From Lantana camara (taxonomy: Eukaryota; Streptophyta; Magnoliopsida; Lamiales; Verbenaceae), in the NCBI GenBank assembly GCA_037501455.1, contig CM074860.1:47626501-47690500 (forward strand): 64,000 nucleotides of DNA. Direction: 5' to 3'. A model generated the notes under the pieces. It was not told the origin of the DNA, ran no database searches, and saw nothing but the letters and a program-made list of their open reading frames with translations. Made by a program: the position numbers and the translations under genes. Below are positions 46,434-57,294 of this stretch, piece by piece. The stretch's first letter is position 1. The number at the start of each line of letters is the position of its first letter.

Positions 46434-48091
46434 CTAGGTAGGAGCCATCCTGTAGGGGATCTTCGAATAAGGCTCAGCTCCGGGATAGAGGTCCACTACG
46501 AACTCAATGTGTCTATCTGGTGGTAAGGACCCCAAACTCTCCGGGAACACATCCCGATACTCCCGTACGACCTCTGTCTCCTCAAGCTTAACCTGGTCCT
46601 TTGCTTTGTTCAGAATGTAAGCCACGAACCTTGTAGCACCATCCCGGACTAACTTACTAGCCTCGACAAAGGATATAAATGGGCTGGATCCCAAACTCTC
46701 TCCCGAAAACACCGCAGAATCAAAAGAAATCCTCTTCAAACGGTAATCCATAACTGCACCATGTCGGGAAAGCCAATCCATCCCAAGAATCACCTTAAAC
46801 CTCCCCATCGGCATCACAATCAGATCAGCAGGAAAAACTCGACCTCAAAACTCACCGGACACTCACGAAACACTCTGTCCGTCTCCAAGCTTCCCCAAGG
46901 GAGAACTCACCACATACACATGCGCAGATATCTCAGCAAGCAAAGGCAAAGTGGTAACAATATCCCGGGCAATAAAAGAATGAGTAGCCCCGGGATCAAA
47001 CAATGCATGTAATGATATGCCATGAATATGTATTGTACCTTCCACCACAGCATTCTGATCAATCTCTGCTGCCTCCTCCTCGCCATCCAGAGCATAAGCA
47101 TGGGCCTGAATTGGCGGCCTCTTCCTCGGACAAGCATCCCTCTTGTGATCAGCCGAACCACACACCAAGCATCTACCTAAATACCTCCAACACCTCTCCA
47201 GCGGGTGAGGACCCTAACAGTGAGAGCAAATAACTAGAGCTGGTGCCCGCAATACTGGTGCCACTGTAGGAGCAGCGGGTCGGGGCTTCTTGTTAATGAA
47301 GCCCTGTGGACGGAAAGCTGGTGCAGATGTAGTAGAAACGTGTGTAGCGGGCTTCTTGCCCGATCCAGAACCCGAACCATGCCCCGAAGAGAAGGATGGG
47401 GGCCTCAACCTCTGTCTTTGAGCCTCGACCTAAATAGCCCTCTTAGTAAACTTATCCCAAGTGCTAACATTGACAGCCTGAAGAGCGCTCTGAATATCCT
47501 CTCGAAGCCTACGAAGGAAGTGATGGGCTCTGTGTGAATCAATATCGGTGATGTGGGTAGCATAGGGAGCAAGTCTCTCGAACTCTAGAATCTAATCCTC
47601 AACAGATTTGGATCCCTGCTTCAGCTTAGAGAACTCTCGAGGTCTGCGCTCTCGTGTACTATGATGGATAAACTTCTCATGGAACTCATGCACGAAAGTC
47701 TCCCAAGTGAACTCCATACCACTCCTCTGAAGTCTGGATCGAACTCCCTTGAGCCAGTTAGCTGCCTGTCCCTGAATGAATCGAGCAGTACAAACAACCT
47801 TATCCTGAGAACTCCTTGGGCAAATCTCCCAAATACCCCTGATCTCCGCTAACCACTCCTCAGCCTGGATATCATCTCCTCCAAACCACTTAGGAGGGTT
47901 GTTGTTCCGAAACTCCCATACACAGCTAGATAGTACCGTCTTGACCATCAACGGGGTGGTGCATGCGGTCTCTGATTCTGTTGCAACTGATTGAGAAGTG
48001 CCTGAATAATGTTCTCCGCATTCAGTGGTGGTAGCGGAAGCGGATGAGGCGCATCTGGTGAAGCCTCTCGGTCACGGCGTCTAGGAGGCAT
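46434..48091 (-). pseudogene. C gag and protease
   Basis: Gag starts at the ATG 48091 (MPPRRRDREASPD) and stops at TGA 47950-47948. The capsid continues in another frame 47951-47592 (WEFRNNNPPKWFGGDD, IQGQAANWLKG), then a further stop. Frame 47408-47214 and the region to 46863 hold two zinc knuckles (CSHC..., CLVCGSADHKRDAC). The protease has [13 protein letters not shown], with DPG for DSG, and ILGMDWL in 46817-46434, where the link to RT ends with a TAG in place of Ala-Glu. At least four stops and two frameshifts make it non-functional. Confidence 0.87.
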
Positions 48092-48266
48092 CCTGAAATT
48101 AAAAAATTCAAACAATATTGATGCATGTGGATTAGTATGTGTTTATGTATACAAGTATTAGAAATAAACAAATATTCAAGTAAATGAGTCATATAATCAC
48201 ATTGTCCTATGCCGTACCAACTAGACAGACTCGACACGACACTAGAGCTCGGTTTTGCAACCTAGA

Positions 48267-48278
48267 GCCCTGATACCA
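48267..48278 (-). other. C primer binding site (tRNA-iMet)
   Basis: TGGTATCAGGGC on the minus strand, one change from the canonical site, eight bases from the 5' LTR. Confidence 0.85.
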
Positions 48279-48286
48279 CTTATGGA

Positions 48287-51231
48287 TGTAACACCCCAAA
48301 CGGAGGATGCCACATCCCCCGCACTGAGACCCAGACCCGGTCAGGAAATGGAAGTCCATGCCCGAATCAGAATAAGCGCGAATGGGAGACAAACACACAC
48401 TCTATGCTAGGCGGATCTAACTCGATAGACTCAAAGTGCGGAAGCAACTAAAACATTCAAAAGAAGATAGCGAAATCATTTAAATCAACATTCAAAGCAA
48501 GTGACAGGTTCAACTAGTATAGATACCTAATCCCGAATATCAACAAGCATAACAGGTGACGTGTTCAACTAGCATAGATACCTAGTCCCGAATATCCGAT
48601 CAACATAACGTAATAATCATCAAGTGCCACACAGGGCCAAATACGAATGCTACACAGGGCTACAGAAAGGTAAAGTATAATCTCAAGTCTACAAGTCATG
48701 ACATAAGTAAAGTGTATGACAGACAAATGCAACTAGAAAGGCTAGACCGACGAAGTGCATCTCAAATGACTCACTCCCCGCCTGGCAAACGCCAACAGAC
48801 CTGCAACTAAAAGATTAAATGAGGGGTCAGTCAACTTGACCGAGTGAGGGGGTAACGCACACCCACAATATATATATAAAGAGCATAGTACAGAATAAAA
48901 AGATGGACTCATGAACCGGGGATAGGTGTTGCATACCAAAACATTCTGAAGTAACCCAAATAGATATAGATATAAGTTTAGAAACCATTTTCCAGAAAGA
49001 CTCTATCCCGATTCATAATTCCATAATAGAAAAGAACACATGCTCGGCGAGTACGTGCTTCCCACCTTTACTCCTCATAACGAAACAAAATGGAAATACA
49101 GAAATAAGTCCCTCCTCAACTCTAGTGATGGAAGAGCCCCGCGTTGGCCCTAACCATCCATAATAAAACCGTCTAAAATAGACTCGACCTCAAGGGGGTA
49201 GCGAACCCACAAGAGTCCTCCCCGGCCTTAGCCGGAGGCTCAAGATATCACGCCTCCCCTATCTCCATGAGTCGCGCAATGATATCTCAAATGGAACATT
49301 CGCACATGATTGAAACCTCGACGGCCCTAACCGTCCCGGGGGACCCATTACCCGTAGCTCCTCGGATCCACAACAGAACAGAACAGATACCATATATCAT
49401 GGCTAACTCGCTACAGAATCATAACATAACTGAACTTTCCAAAAAGCTTACATATGTCTCAAAAACTGGTTTTTTTGTATATCCCTACGCTGTGGAATTT
49501 AAGCCGCGAAGGCTCCCACATACGCAGGACGCACGCAGAAGGTTATAAACATATCATATCCAACACATACGTACTTCTAATAAGGTATACTCGCATGCGA
49601 CGGTAGAAATCAGCGTATAAAGGCCATAGGTCGCATAACTATACAAAATCCTAAACCTCACCTCGTAGTAGTGGAGTCTAAGAGTGTGAAGGGCCAAACA
49701 CTCTAAACCTCGGGCCCACCGGCACCACCAAAGTCTGTCACAAAACATACAGAAGCCCAAACTTAGACTCTACATGAACCAAGTAAGACGCACGGCGTAC
49801 AAAGTTTGAATGACATGCGAAATGGAATGATGCTTATCAAGTTGGTTACAAAGGACGATTCAATATTCAAGTAAATTATGCAAGTAATGAGCTATTAATG
49901 TTCAGAGATTACATTACAAGTCAAGTAGCAACCCAAAAGAATCAAATACGCACGAAAAAGCAAGTAAAAAGGGTCACAGACTCATGGGAACGGCTATTCC
50001 CATGCATAACATAGCATGGGAACGGTCTTTCCCACGCTAAGGCCAAGCGAGACTGGGAACAGCCATTCCTAGTCCAAGCACACATGGGAACGGTCGTTCC
50101 CATGTTCGGCCGCCAAAACCAAACCCTAGCCCGGAAGGGCCGTTCCGGGCTTAAAGCACAAACGGGAACGGTCGTTTCGGCCATGGATCTGGAGCAGAAA
50201 CTTTACAGTTTCGGGAAGAAGAAGGGGAACACCAAAAAATCATCAATCCAACACAAAATCCACCATAACATATCACGAAATTCAGGTATAACATCATATA
50301 AATCATGCTTAGCATCAAAACATCAATTAAATCAAGTTTAGGAAGGTTTTTGCCCAAAATCTCAAACACCTATTTTCATGAATTTCAAGCTTAAACATGA
50401 AGATATGACTTCCTAGTCTTCCTACACAAATTTCCAGCAACTAAGGCACATAAGGAGCATTCAAATCACCAAGGCTTGCTTAAGGAATTCAAGATCTCAT
50501 CGTTCAAGATCTCATCATTCAAGTTCATACTAACAATTTCATGCTCCAATCCAAGAATAGAAATGAAATACTCATCAAAAGAGATCCAAAGCTTACCTTG
50601 TCCATTGAAGGAATGAGGAATCAAAGAATATGAGCTCTTAGAATGAAAGATAGTTCAAGTCTTGATCTTCTCTTGAAGTTTCTCCATGATCCTCTTTGAG
50701 GCTAACTTGTGTGGTTTGAAATAAAATAAAAAGGGGATCTAGGTTATGTAGTGGCTGATAGTTTTAGGTAAAGATAAGAAAACCGGTTTAAGTAACTCCC
50801 GGTTCAAGTGAACCGGTCAATAAAAGGGATAAAGGTCCAAACTGTATCCAAAAATTGTGAAATAAATTCCATTGGACTCGAATCATTGAAACGAACACAA
50901 TGGCACTGTCGGAATTCGAATTTGAATTCCCGAGCTCATATAGGTCCCGAACGACCCAAAACTCACCTAACTCATGTTAGGCCCAAACACACAAATAGGT
51001 CCAAGTCCTATTTAAATCCAACTCCAACAACTAATTTAAATTCAACAAAGTCCCATTCTTAAGTTGTCATGCAAGAATTCATATTTTACCATTTTGGATT
51101 TTAGTCAATTAAGTCACACTTTCAATCAAAGTTGGATTCAAACACATAAAAAGGGAATTAAATCATATAGGTGCATAAGGTAAACTCTCTCGTGGCGCAT
51201 ACCTGTATGATTTATCGGATGGGGCGTCACA
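48287..51231 (-). mobile_element. C 5' LTR (right)
   Basis: 2,945 bp, TGTAACACCCC to GGGGCGTCACA. It matches the left LTR with scattered changes and a few short gaps. Palindrome array 49985-50182; U3 palindrome 50911-50930. Confidence 0.92.
49985..50182. repeat. Six-unit palindrome array, C right LTR
   Basis: Same six positions as the left LTR, several units with single changes (GGGAACGGCTATTCCC, GGGAACGGTCTTTCCC, GGGAACAGCCATTCC, GGGAACGGTCGTTCCC). Confidence 0.85.
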
Positions 51232-51236
51232 TTTGG

Positions 51237-53225
51237 GCCCTCTTTGCATTTTGCAAATGGCCGTTTCGTGGGTCGGAATTTGAGGCAGTAGGTTCTGAAA
51301 CGGCCGTTTGGCCATCCTTTGAAAAATCGAAACGACCGTTTTGGAGGCCGCTTTAAGAAATGTGATTATTCGACTTTAGTGGTTCGATCCCCTTGCCCCC
51401 GAAATACCTTTATATGTCCTTTTTGGGTGTTAATGTGCTACTTCCATGCTTTGTATTTGTTTCATACTTTAATCGTACTTTAGTTACGTTTTGAGCGTTT
51501 ATATGTTTGGTGTCGAATTATTTTGGGCATGTTTTGCATCTCATGCACACTTTGCATACCGTGCATCATATTTGGTTCATTTTGAGTCTAAGTCTCGGGT
51601 GTTGTATCCTTTTTGTGTTTCAGAGCCGAGTCCGGAAACCGTCGAGCCCGAGGTTTAGGTGTTCCTCTGTTCGTACGTTTTTGTTTCCGCTCCTTTTGCT
51701 ACCAATTGAGGTTTAGGAACTTTTGTATTAGTTAAATGACCTATGGCCTAATATGTGTTGATTTCTCCCCATGTATGTGAATATATCTTATATATCTATT
51801 AAATATGGATGTTTAAGATATGATTTTGGTTTCGTGATATACCTTTGGGAGTTTTGAGAAACTTGCTATATGAATAGGCATATGTAAGCTTTGTTTTGAA
51901 AATCTTTTGTACTTTTGACGACTTGAACGAGTTGTGCCCTGAATGATGGGAAGTTGGTATGATTTAGATTTGTTGGTTAAGGAGCCGCGGTACGACAAGC
52001 GTCGTCCGGTTTGACCTGTGCATAATTCCATTTGAGGTGAGCACATGCGACTCTGGAGGTTGGGAAGGCGTGTTTACTTTGAGCCCTCGGTTAACAACTG
52101 GGGAAGACATATCGTGGGTTCGTAACCCCTTATGTTTTTGTATTTATGGTAGTGAGGGTTTGATTCCCGAATGCCGAGGAGTTGAGGATGGATTGGTATT
52201 CTTCTTTGGTATTTCTTTTCTGCGGTGTAGGTGGTGGAGTCCGTACTCGCTGGACAGTGATTTATCTTTTGTTTCGATGAATTGTGAATCGAGATAGGAA
52301 TTTGGTGCATGCATTAGTGTATTTTTAGGAATGTCCTAGTTTGTAAAAACCCTAGCCTCGATTCATGATCATCACGTTGTTATCTGCTCTGTTATCTTAC
52401 TCTATTATTAAGCGCGAGACCCAAGTGTGGTCTCTTGGACTTGGTCTCTCTTTTTTCTTTTTCATATTTTTTAATTTAATTATTTTACTCAATTAACCAT
52501 AGAGGGCGTGTTTTAGTCCGTTACTTACGTCTTGACCTCACTTTTCTCTTATTTCATTTCAATTCTTTTTTTTTTATAATTTTTTTTCTAAGATAGTGTT
52601 TTTTGGTATTTTATTCTCTACTTACTTATATTAATTTAATAATTATATTAAAAATATTAATAAAATATATATTAATATAAAAATTAATTTAAATATATTT
52701 TAAACAATAGAATTTCTTAACTTGCACACGCAATGAGTGTGCCAAAGTTACTTATATTTATTATTGGTGTGGGCGTGCGTTAGCCCCCTCACTCAGTCGA
52801 GTTGTAGACTGACCCTCTCCTTTTCCCCCTTTTAGTGCAGGTTGGCTCGAGCTAGGCGGGGAAGTGTATCTTGGAGTCGTACTTAGTGGTCTAGGTCGAG
52901 TCTGCATTCATATGTATATACTTTTGGATACTCTAAGCTATGCCTTGTATCAAGTGATGAATTTGGATACTTGTATTATTTTGCCCCTGTGGGCATTGTG
53001 TATAATTGTGCTTGTGCCGAGCTTTGCATGATTGATCCTGTTTGTTGCTTCCGCTCTTTGTTTCTTTTCTTTTGCACGCTCTGTTGGTTTTAACCCCGCT
53101 TAGCTTATTGTGTGTGGGTGTAGGTCCCCGTTCGCTTAGGCTTGGGTTCATGTATGGACTTTTATTTCATATGTGAATTCGGGTTTAGGTGAGGGGGATG
53201 TGGATGACCACGCTCGGGCGTCACA
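51237..53225 (+). mobile_element. B 3' LTR, part 2
   Basis: Resumes at GCCCTCTTTGC after element C and ends GGGCGTCACA at 53225. It contains the rest of the inverted-repeat cluster (to about 51352), the hairpin (52794-52811) and TGCAG|G (52839-52840). It also carries the 360-bp insert 52395-52754 that the 5' LTR lacks. Confidence 0.9.
52395..52754 (+). mobile_element. Helitron-like non-autonomous element
   Basis: The insert is defined exactly by comparison with B's 5' LTR: the host reads CTGTTA|TATTTATT. The insert begins TCTTACTCTATTATTAAG, like plant Helitron 5' ends. Near its 3' end there is a GCACAC/GTGTGC hairpin (52724-52729 with 52737-52742) 12 nt before the terminus. It lies between A and T with no target duplication. 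The final CTTA differs from the usual CTRR. It is AT-rich and non-coding. Confidence 0.65.
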
Positions 53226-53230
53226 CTATG

Positions 53231-54073
53231 GCTGAGGTGAAAAGAATTTTTAAACAAAAACAATCTTATAAGAGTCCTTCCAATATGGATGATTTATCTT
53301 TAGAAATACAAAACCTCAAGAATGAGATAAAACTTTTGAAAACTAATAACAAAAGTATTGAGGAAAGAGTTTTCAAACTTGAAATAAGTAGAAACAAATT
53401 GTTATTCCTGAAATAGAAAATAAAATTACTTTCTCAGAAGATGAAAATTTTTTATTTGCTTTAGAGATGGTTACGTCTCAAAAATGGTTTATAAAAATTT
53501 CTCTTCTTATTGATGGAACCTACAGACAAGAACTTATAGTTCTTGTTAATAGTGGTGCTGATTTGAATTGTATTCAATGAGGAATTATTCCTACGAGGTA
53601 TTTTCATAAAACCACTCATTCTATAAGTGCTGCTAATGGGTAGAAAATGAAAATTGATTACAAGCTTCCGAAGGCTTATATTTGCAAAAGCAAAATTTGT
53701 ATTCCTAATAGTTCTTTACTTGTAAAAAATATCACTAACCAAGTAATACTTGGAACTCCATCTTTAAAGAAAATATTTCCTATAAAGATTATTGATGAAA
53801 AAGATTTTGTTGGGACCTTTGAAGGAAAAGAAATATCTTTTCAATTCATTATTGAACCCTTTACTAGAGTTTTGAATCAAATAAAGCATTCTTCGATTGA
53901 AAGAAAAGAAAAACAAATTAATTTTCTTAAACAAAAAATTGATATAAATAATATTGTGAATACTCTGAAAAACTATAAATTACAGGATAAAATCAAACTT
54001 CATCATAATCAGTTTTCTTTACAAATTTGTAATGATCATCCAAATGCTTTTTAGGATAGAAAGAAACATATAG
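53231..54073 (+). pseudogene. Endogenous pararetrovirus: coiled region, protease and start of RT region
   Basis: This continues the frame left at 3793. First is a predicted coiled stretch with Leu/Ile heptad spacing (about 53280-53400), stopped by TAG near 53415, then a frameshift. Next is a retropepsin-like segment whose active-site triplet reads NSG (AAT AGT GGT, 53548-53556) instead of the family's DSG, followed by TGA at 53578-53580 and TAG at 53641-53643. The frame 53647-54054 carries the end of the protease domain (NQVILGTPSL) and the linker to RT, and ends in a TAG. LTR E interrupts a few codons later. It is an old, non-functional copy. Confidence 0.82.
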
Positions 54074-54600
54074 TGTGACGCCCGAGCGTGGGTCCCCACA
54101 TCCCCCGCACTCAGACCAAACTCATGCACTAATACAGTTCGCATACAAGTCCAATCATAGCAAACAGAGACACGACATGGACCCTGGCTAGGCGGGACTA
54201 ACCCTGTACTAACAATCAAAAATCGAGCAGGAATATAAACAGGAATCGAGACAGGAGTTATAGAAGCATAGTCATAAGTCTCAGCTACATAATCATCAAG
54301 ATATAAAAGTATCCGGTCACAAGGTAATACAAAATCAGAGGTAAATACAAGTGTGTGGTACAGGATGAGTGTGACTCGAGCTAGACATAAAATTACAAAA
54401 ACAAATGCAATTTCCCGCCTAGCTACGCCAATAAGTACCTGCGGGACAAAGGAGGGAGGGGTCAGTCTCTACAAGACTAAATGAATGGCATAAATAATAT
54501 AAATAAAGCAGTAAAGATAATGCAAGCCTTTGATTCCACACGAGGTTTTCAAAGAATAAGTGAAAACACAGGATATCAATCTATGGAATTACAACTTTCA
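54074..54600 (-). mobile_element. Ty3/gypsy LTR 'E', partial (rest beyond element F)
   Basis: Begins TGTGACGCCCGAG with the CCACATCCCCCGCACT block typical of the minus-strand LTRs here. It has the hairpin TCAGTC/GACTAA (54462-54480) and, on the minus strand, CCCGCAG|G (ending 54439). It was cut by element F at 54601, so its right end is outside the window. No coding sequence was seen. Confidence 0.75.
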
Positions 54601-55032
54601 TGTAGCACCCTAAACCCCAAGGCGCCACATCCCCCGCACTGTAGCCTCGATCCACGCATGAAATGGGCAGTTCATACATAAACCAAGACCACAGCGAATG
54701 GGTGACAATAAAAACGACGCTCTAGGCGGGACACTCTCCCCAGCATAAACAACAACCATGAATAGAAAAGCGGAAGCAATAAAGTCGTTCACATATCTAT
54801 ATAGGTACCATATTTATTACATAGATACATATAGGTACCAATTAGCTATCACTACATTATCATATCTCCATAATATACATCGGTAAGTATCCAAAACGTA
54901 TCAACCGTGAACATAACATGATATCCGGAAAAATATACATGAATGGTGCAACACTAGACCCGTGATAATGCAGGACTCGACCAACTCCCGCCTAGCACAA
55001 CCACGCTCAAAGTGTACCTGAAAAGTGAAGTA

Positions 55033-55051
55033 TCAGTCTACTGAAGACTGA
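55033..55051 (-). promoter_or_regulatory. Conserved hairpin, F left LTR
   Basis: TCAGTC (55033-55038) and GACTGA (55046-55051), a 6-bp stem with a 7-nt loop. Confidence 0.6.
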
Positions 55052-56057
55052 GTGAGGGGCAATAAATATATACACATATCACATGCAAGTTGTAGCCTCG
55101 GGTGAAGAATTTAGAATAAAATAGGTATACAATTCAAGAAGTTATTCTTTGCCCGAGATTACAACCAATCATTTTAACACGTTTATTTAATCATGCTTGT
55201 CAATGTCATGAACATGTGGCCCCGGCGAGCTAGGGCAATCTCCAACCGAACTCCCAATCGTGAATAATACGTGATCATGCTTGCTTGCTTGATAAGACGT
55301 GATCATGCAATTTAATTAGTGCTCATATAACAAGTTCATGCTTGAAATCATGCAATAACCCGAGGATAACCCGACGTGCCGGATTAATCCCCAGTCTCCT
55401 TCTTCCTCCGGGTGATAGCGAGTTTGCAAGGCTCCACTATCCACGACATGGTGTGTGTAGAGGACATGACCCTCTAGACACGGAACTCCTTCCACCACTA
55501 ATCTCCTAGTGGCTTCGGGGGTGATCCCAACAATGTGAGGATAATTCAGGAGTTACCCGTCAGCCCTTGCTTTCCCGGTTGGCTCAAGAATTACCCTCGG
55601 GCCCACGTGCAATCATGTACTCGCCAAACATGCTTGAAATCATGATAATCAATACTTTCTTGCTTGGAAATGTTCATGGTTTGAAATCATTTATAAGTAT
55701 AATACGGTTTTGGCCGAAAACTAGCACATAAGGGTTATAGGGTTCGTTTTACCAAAACAAAACCTCACCTTTCTTGCAAAATATAATAAATAAGCGTTCT
55801 AAGGAGCTTGCTCCCCGTCCACGCCCTCGTGACCTGTGCAAATACGACGTATATACGTGAGACATGAACTAGAATGACCAAAATATGACGAACGGCGGAA
55901 ATGTGTCGAGACGACCTCGAAAATGCAATGTGGTATGATAACTTTTCGTTTCACATCATATTAACACATATTATAGCAATTCGGGGTCAAAGAAGTCGTT
56001 GGATCGAGGGGCTATTTTCGTAATTTTGTGCAGAAACTTTTCTTCTGTCAGCCCCTT

Positions 56058-56283
56058 GGGAACGGCCGTTCCAGGCTTCTTTTGTAATTGGGAACGGTCG
56101 TTCCCGTTGCCCAGAAAAACGCGGCAACGTTTTTAATTTTAAAAGCGCGCCTAGCCGGGAACGGCCCTTCCGGCTCCAAGGCCAAAATGGGAACGGCCGT
56201 TCCCGTGGTCGGCCGCCTAAATTTTGAAAAGGAATGGGAACGCCCGTTCCCACAAAGCCTTGAGGCTGGGAACGGTCGTTCCC
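56058..56283. repeat. Six-unit palindrome array, F left LTR
   Basis: Units at 56058-56072, 56090-56105, 56157-56171, 56189-56204, 56236-56251 and 56268-56283. Unit 4 is the perfect 16-bp palindrome GGGAACGGCCGTTCCC. The spacers share words with the TR-GAG spacers (AAGGCCAAAATGGG, CGCGGCAACGTTTT). Confidence 0.9.
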
Positions 56284-57257
56284 AGCTTCTGCAACTGGAA
56301 AACAGAGCAGAAACAGAGTATGCTCTCGGGAAGAAAGCAACAAAGCTACAAAATCTCATTTTTGATCCCCAAATGCTATAATTTCTAGGAGTATGATGCA
56401 TACCACTTCATTAAATGATAATATATCACTTAGACACATAAAACCATGAAATATCATCAAGACTTCCAAGTTCCAAGTTTATGATCAACTTGATCATTCA
56501 AGCCAAATATCCAATTATTTCATGAATAAACCATGCTATAATTCATGATATGATCATAGAATCATGCTTTGCTCAAAACCTAATTCATATATCATGAAAT
56601 TCCTAAACCCTAGCATGTCAACACAATCAAGAATCATCCCCTCCATGCTACCAACCTTGAAATTAAAAGAAATGAAGAAGTATGATGATGATGATGATCA
56701 CTCCCAAATTCCTTGAAAGATTTCTTGAAATCTTGATGATTGATGGAAAAGCCACTCCTCCCTTTTCTCTTCTTTGGAATACCGAGAGAGATGATTATGT
56801 TGGGAAATATTTTGGATGAAATGAGCTCATGGAAGCTAGAGGAAGCTTATACCGTTTCATTCCATTCTTGGTTTTTGTGAATTAAGCTAATTGCCAATAA
56901 ATCCTCTAACTCATGAGAGTATGTAATTGAGTGTATAAGCTTTTGAAATATAATCAATTAGGTCCTTAGAAATCATGCAATTAAGTCCCTAACATTTTAG
57001 AAAATATTTAATTAGGGACAATTTGGTAATTTTATCGCTCTCAGTATTAATTTTATGCAACAAATATTTTTCGTGTCATGAAATAATATTTGCAATGATA
57101 TGAATTTAAAGAATTAAGATAAATAATGTTTCATGAATTTTATAAAAATGTGAATGCTACGTAAGAATATATTATAAATTAAAGAAATAAAATAAACCTA
57201 CGCTCAAAACGCACACATGGCGTGCTTACCTGTTCATCCGGAAACCGGGGCGTTACA

Positions 57258-57271
57258 ACTCTCCCCCCTTA
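57258..57271 (-). other. F polypurine tract
   Basis: TAAGGGGGGAGAGT on the minus strand, directly before the 3' LTR. Confidence 0.88.
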
Positions 57272-57294
57272 GAAGAATCTGGTCCCCAGATTCT

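Larger units (their letters stand above)
26486..51231 (-). mobile_element. Ty3/gypsy chromovirus 'C' (Tekay-like), interrupted by the TR-GAG array
   Basis: LTRs 26486-29456 and 48287-51231, with perfect duplication TTTGG (26481-26485 and 51232-51236). The internal region runs 48286 to 45424 and continues 31170 to 29457 on the minus strand: gag, protease, RT, RNase H, integrase, chromodomain. All parts are broken by stops or frameshifts. The RNase H region is cut by the TR-GAG array, whose GGCAC duplication is at both junctions. Confidence 0.92.
3794..53225 (+). mobile_element. Ty3/gypsy chromovirus 'B' (Tekay-like), full length but heavily interrupted
   Basis: Both ends are clear: TGTGACACC at 3794 and GGGCGTCACA ending at 53225, flanked by the perfect 5-bp duplication CTATG (3789-3793 and 53226-53230). 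After removal of inserted elements it has two LTRs of about 2.45-2.5 kb, a primer site, a decayed gag-pol and a polypurine tract. Its 5' LTR holds two solo LTRs (one with element D inside). Its 3' LTR holds element C and a Helitron-like insert. Many stops and frameshifts mark it as one of the older copies here. It landed in the pararetrovirus coat/polyprotein reading frame. Confidence 0.92.
55018..56655 (-). other. Putative LTR intron in F
   Basis: Minus strand TTCAAG|GTTGGT (GT at 56655-56654) and ACTTTTCAG|GTAC ending at 55018, with GACTGATA just upstream of the acceptor. Length 1,638 bp. Both sites are identical in the right LTR where visible. Confidence 0.4.
54601..57257 (-). mobile_element. 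F 3' LTR (left)
   Basis: TGTAGCACCC to GGGGCGTTACA. It contains the hairpin 55033-55051, the palindrome array 56058-56283 and the donor- and acceptor-like sites. Confidence 0.94.

Noticed and set aside
56048..56401. Open frames on both strands over the palindrome arrays (motifs like ERPFP, GTAVP, NGRS), also at 12044-12533, 18388-18825, 28110-28517, 32424-32744, 36372-36692, 40263-40643, 44365-44605, 49942-50341 and 63429-63899
   Set aside because: The repeated peptide words are translations of GGGAACGGCCGTTCCC in all frames. Frames exist on both strands at once and no domain or start context supports a protein.
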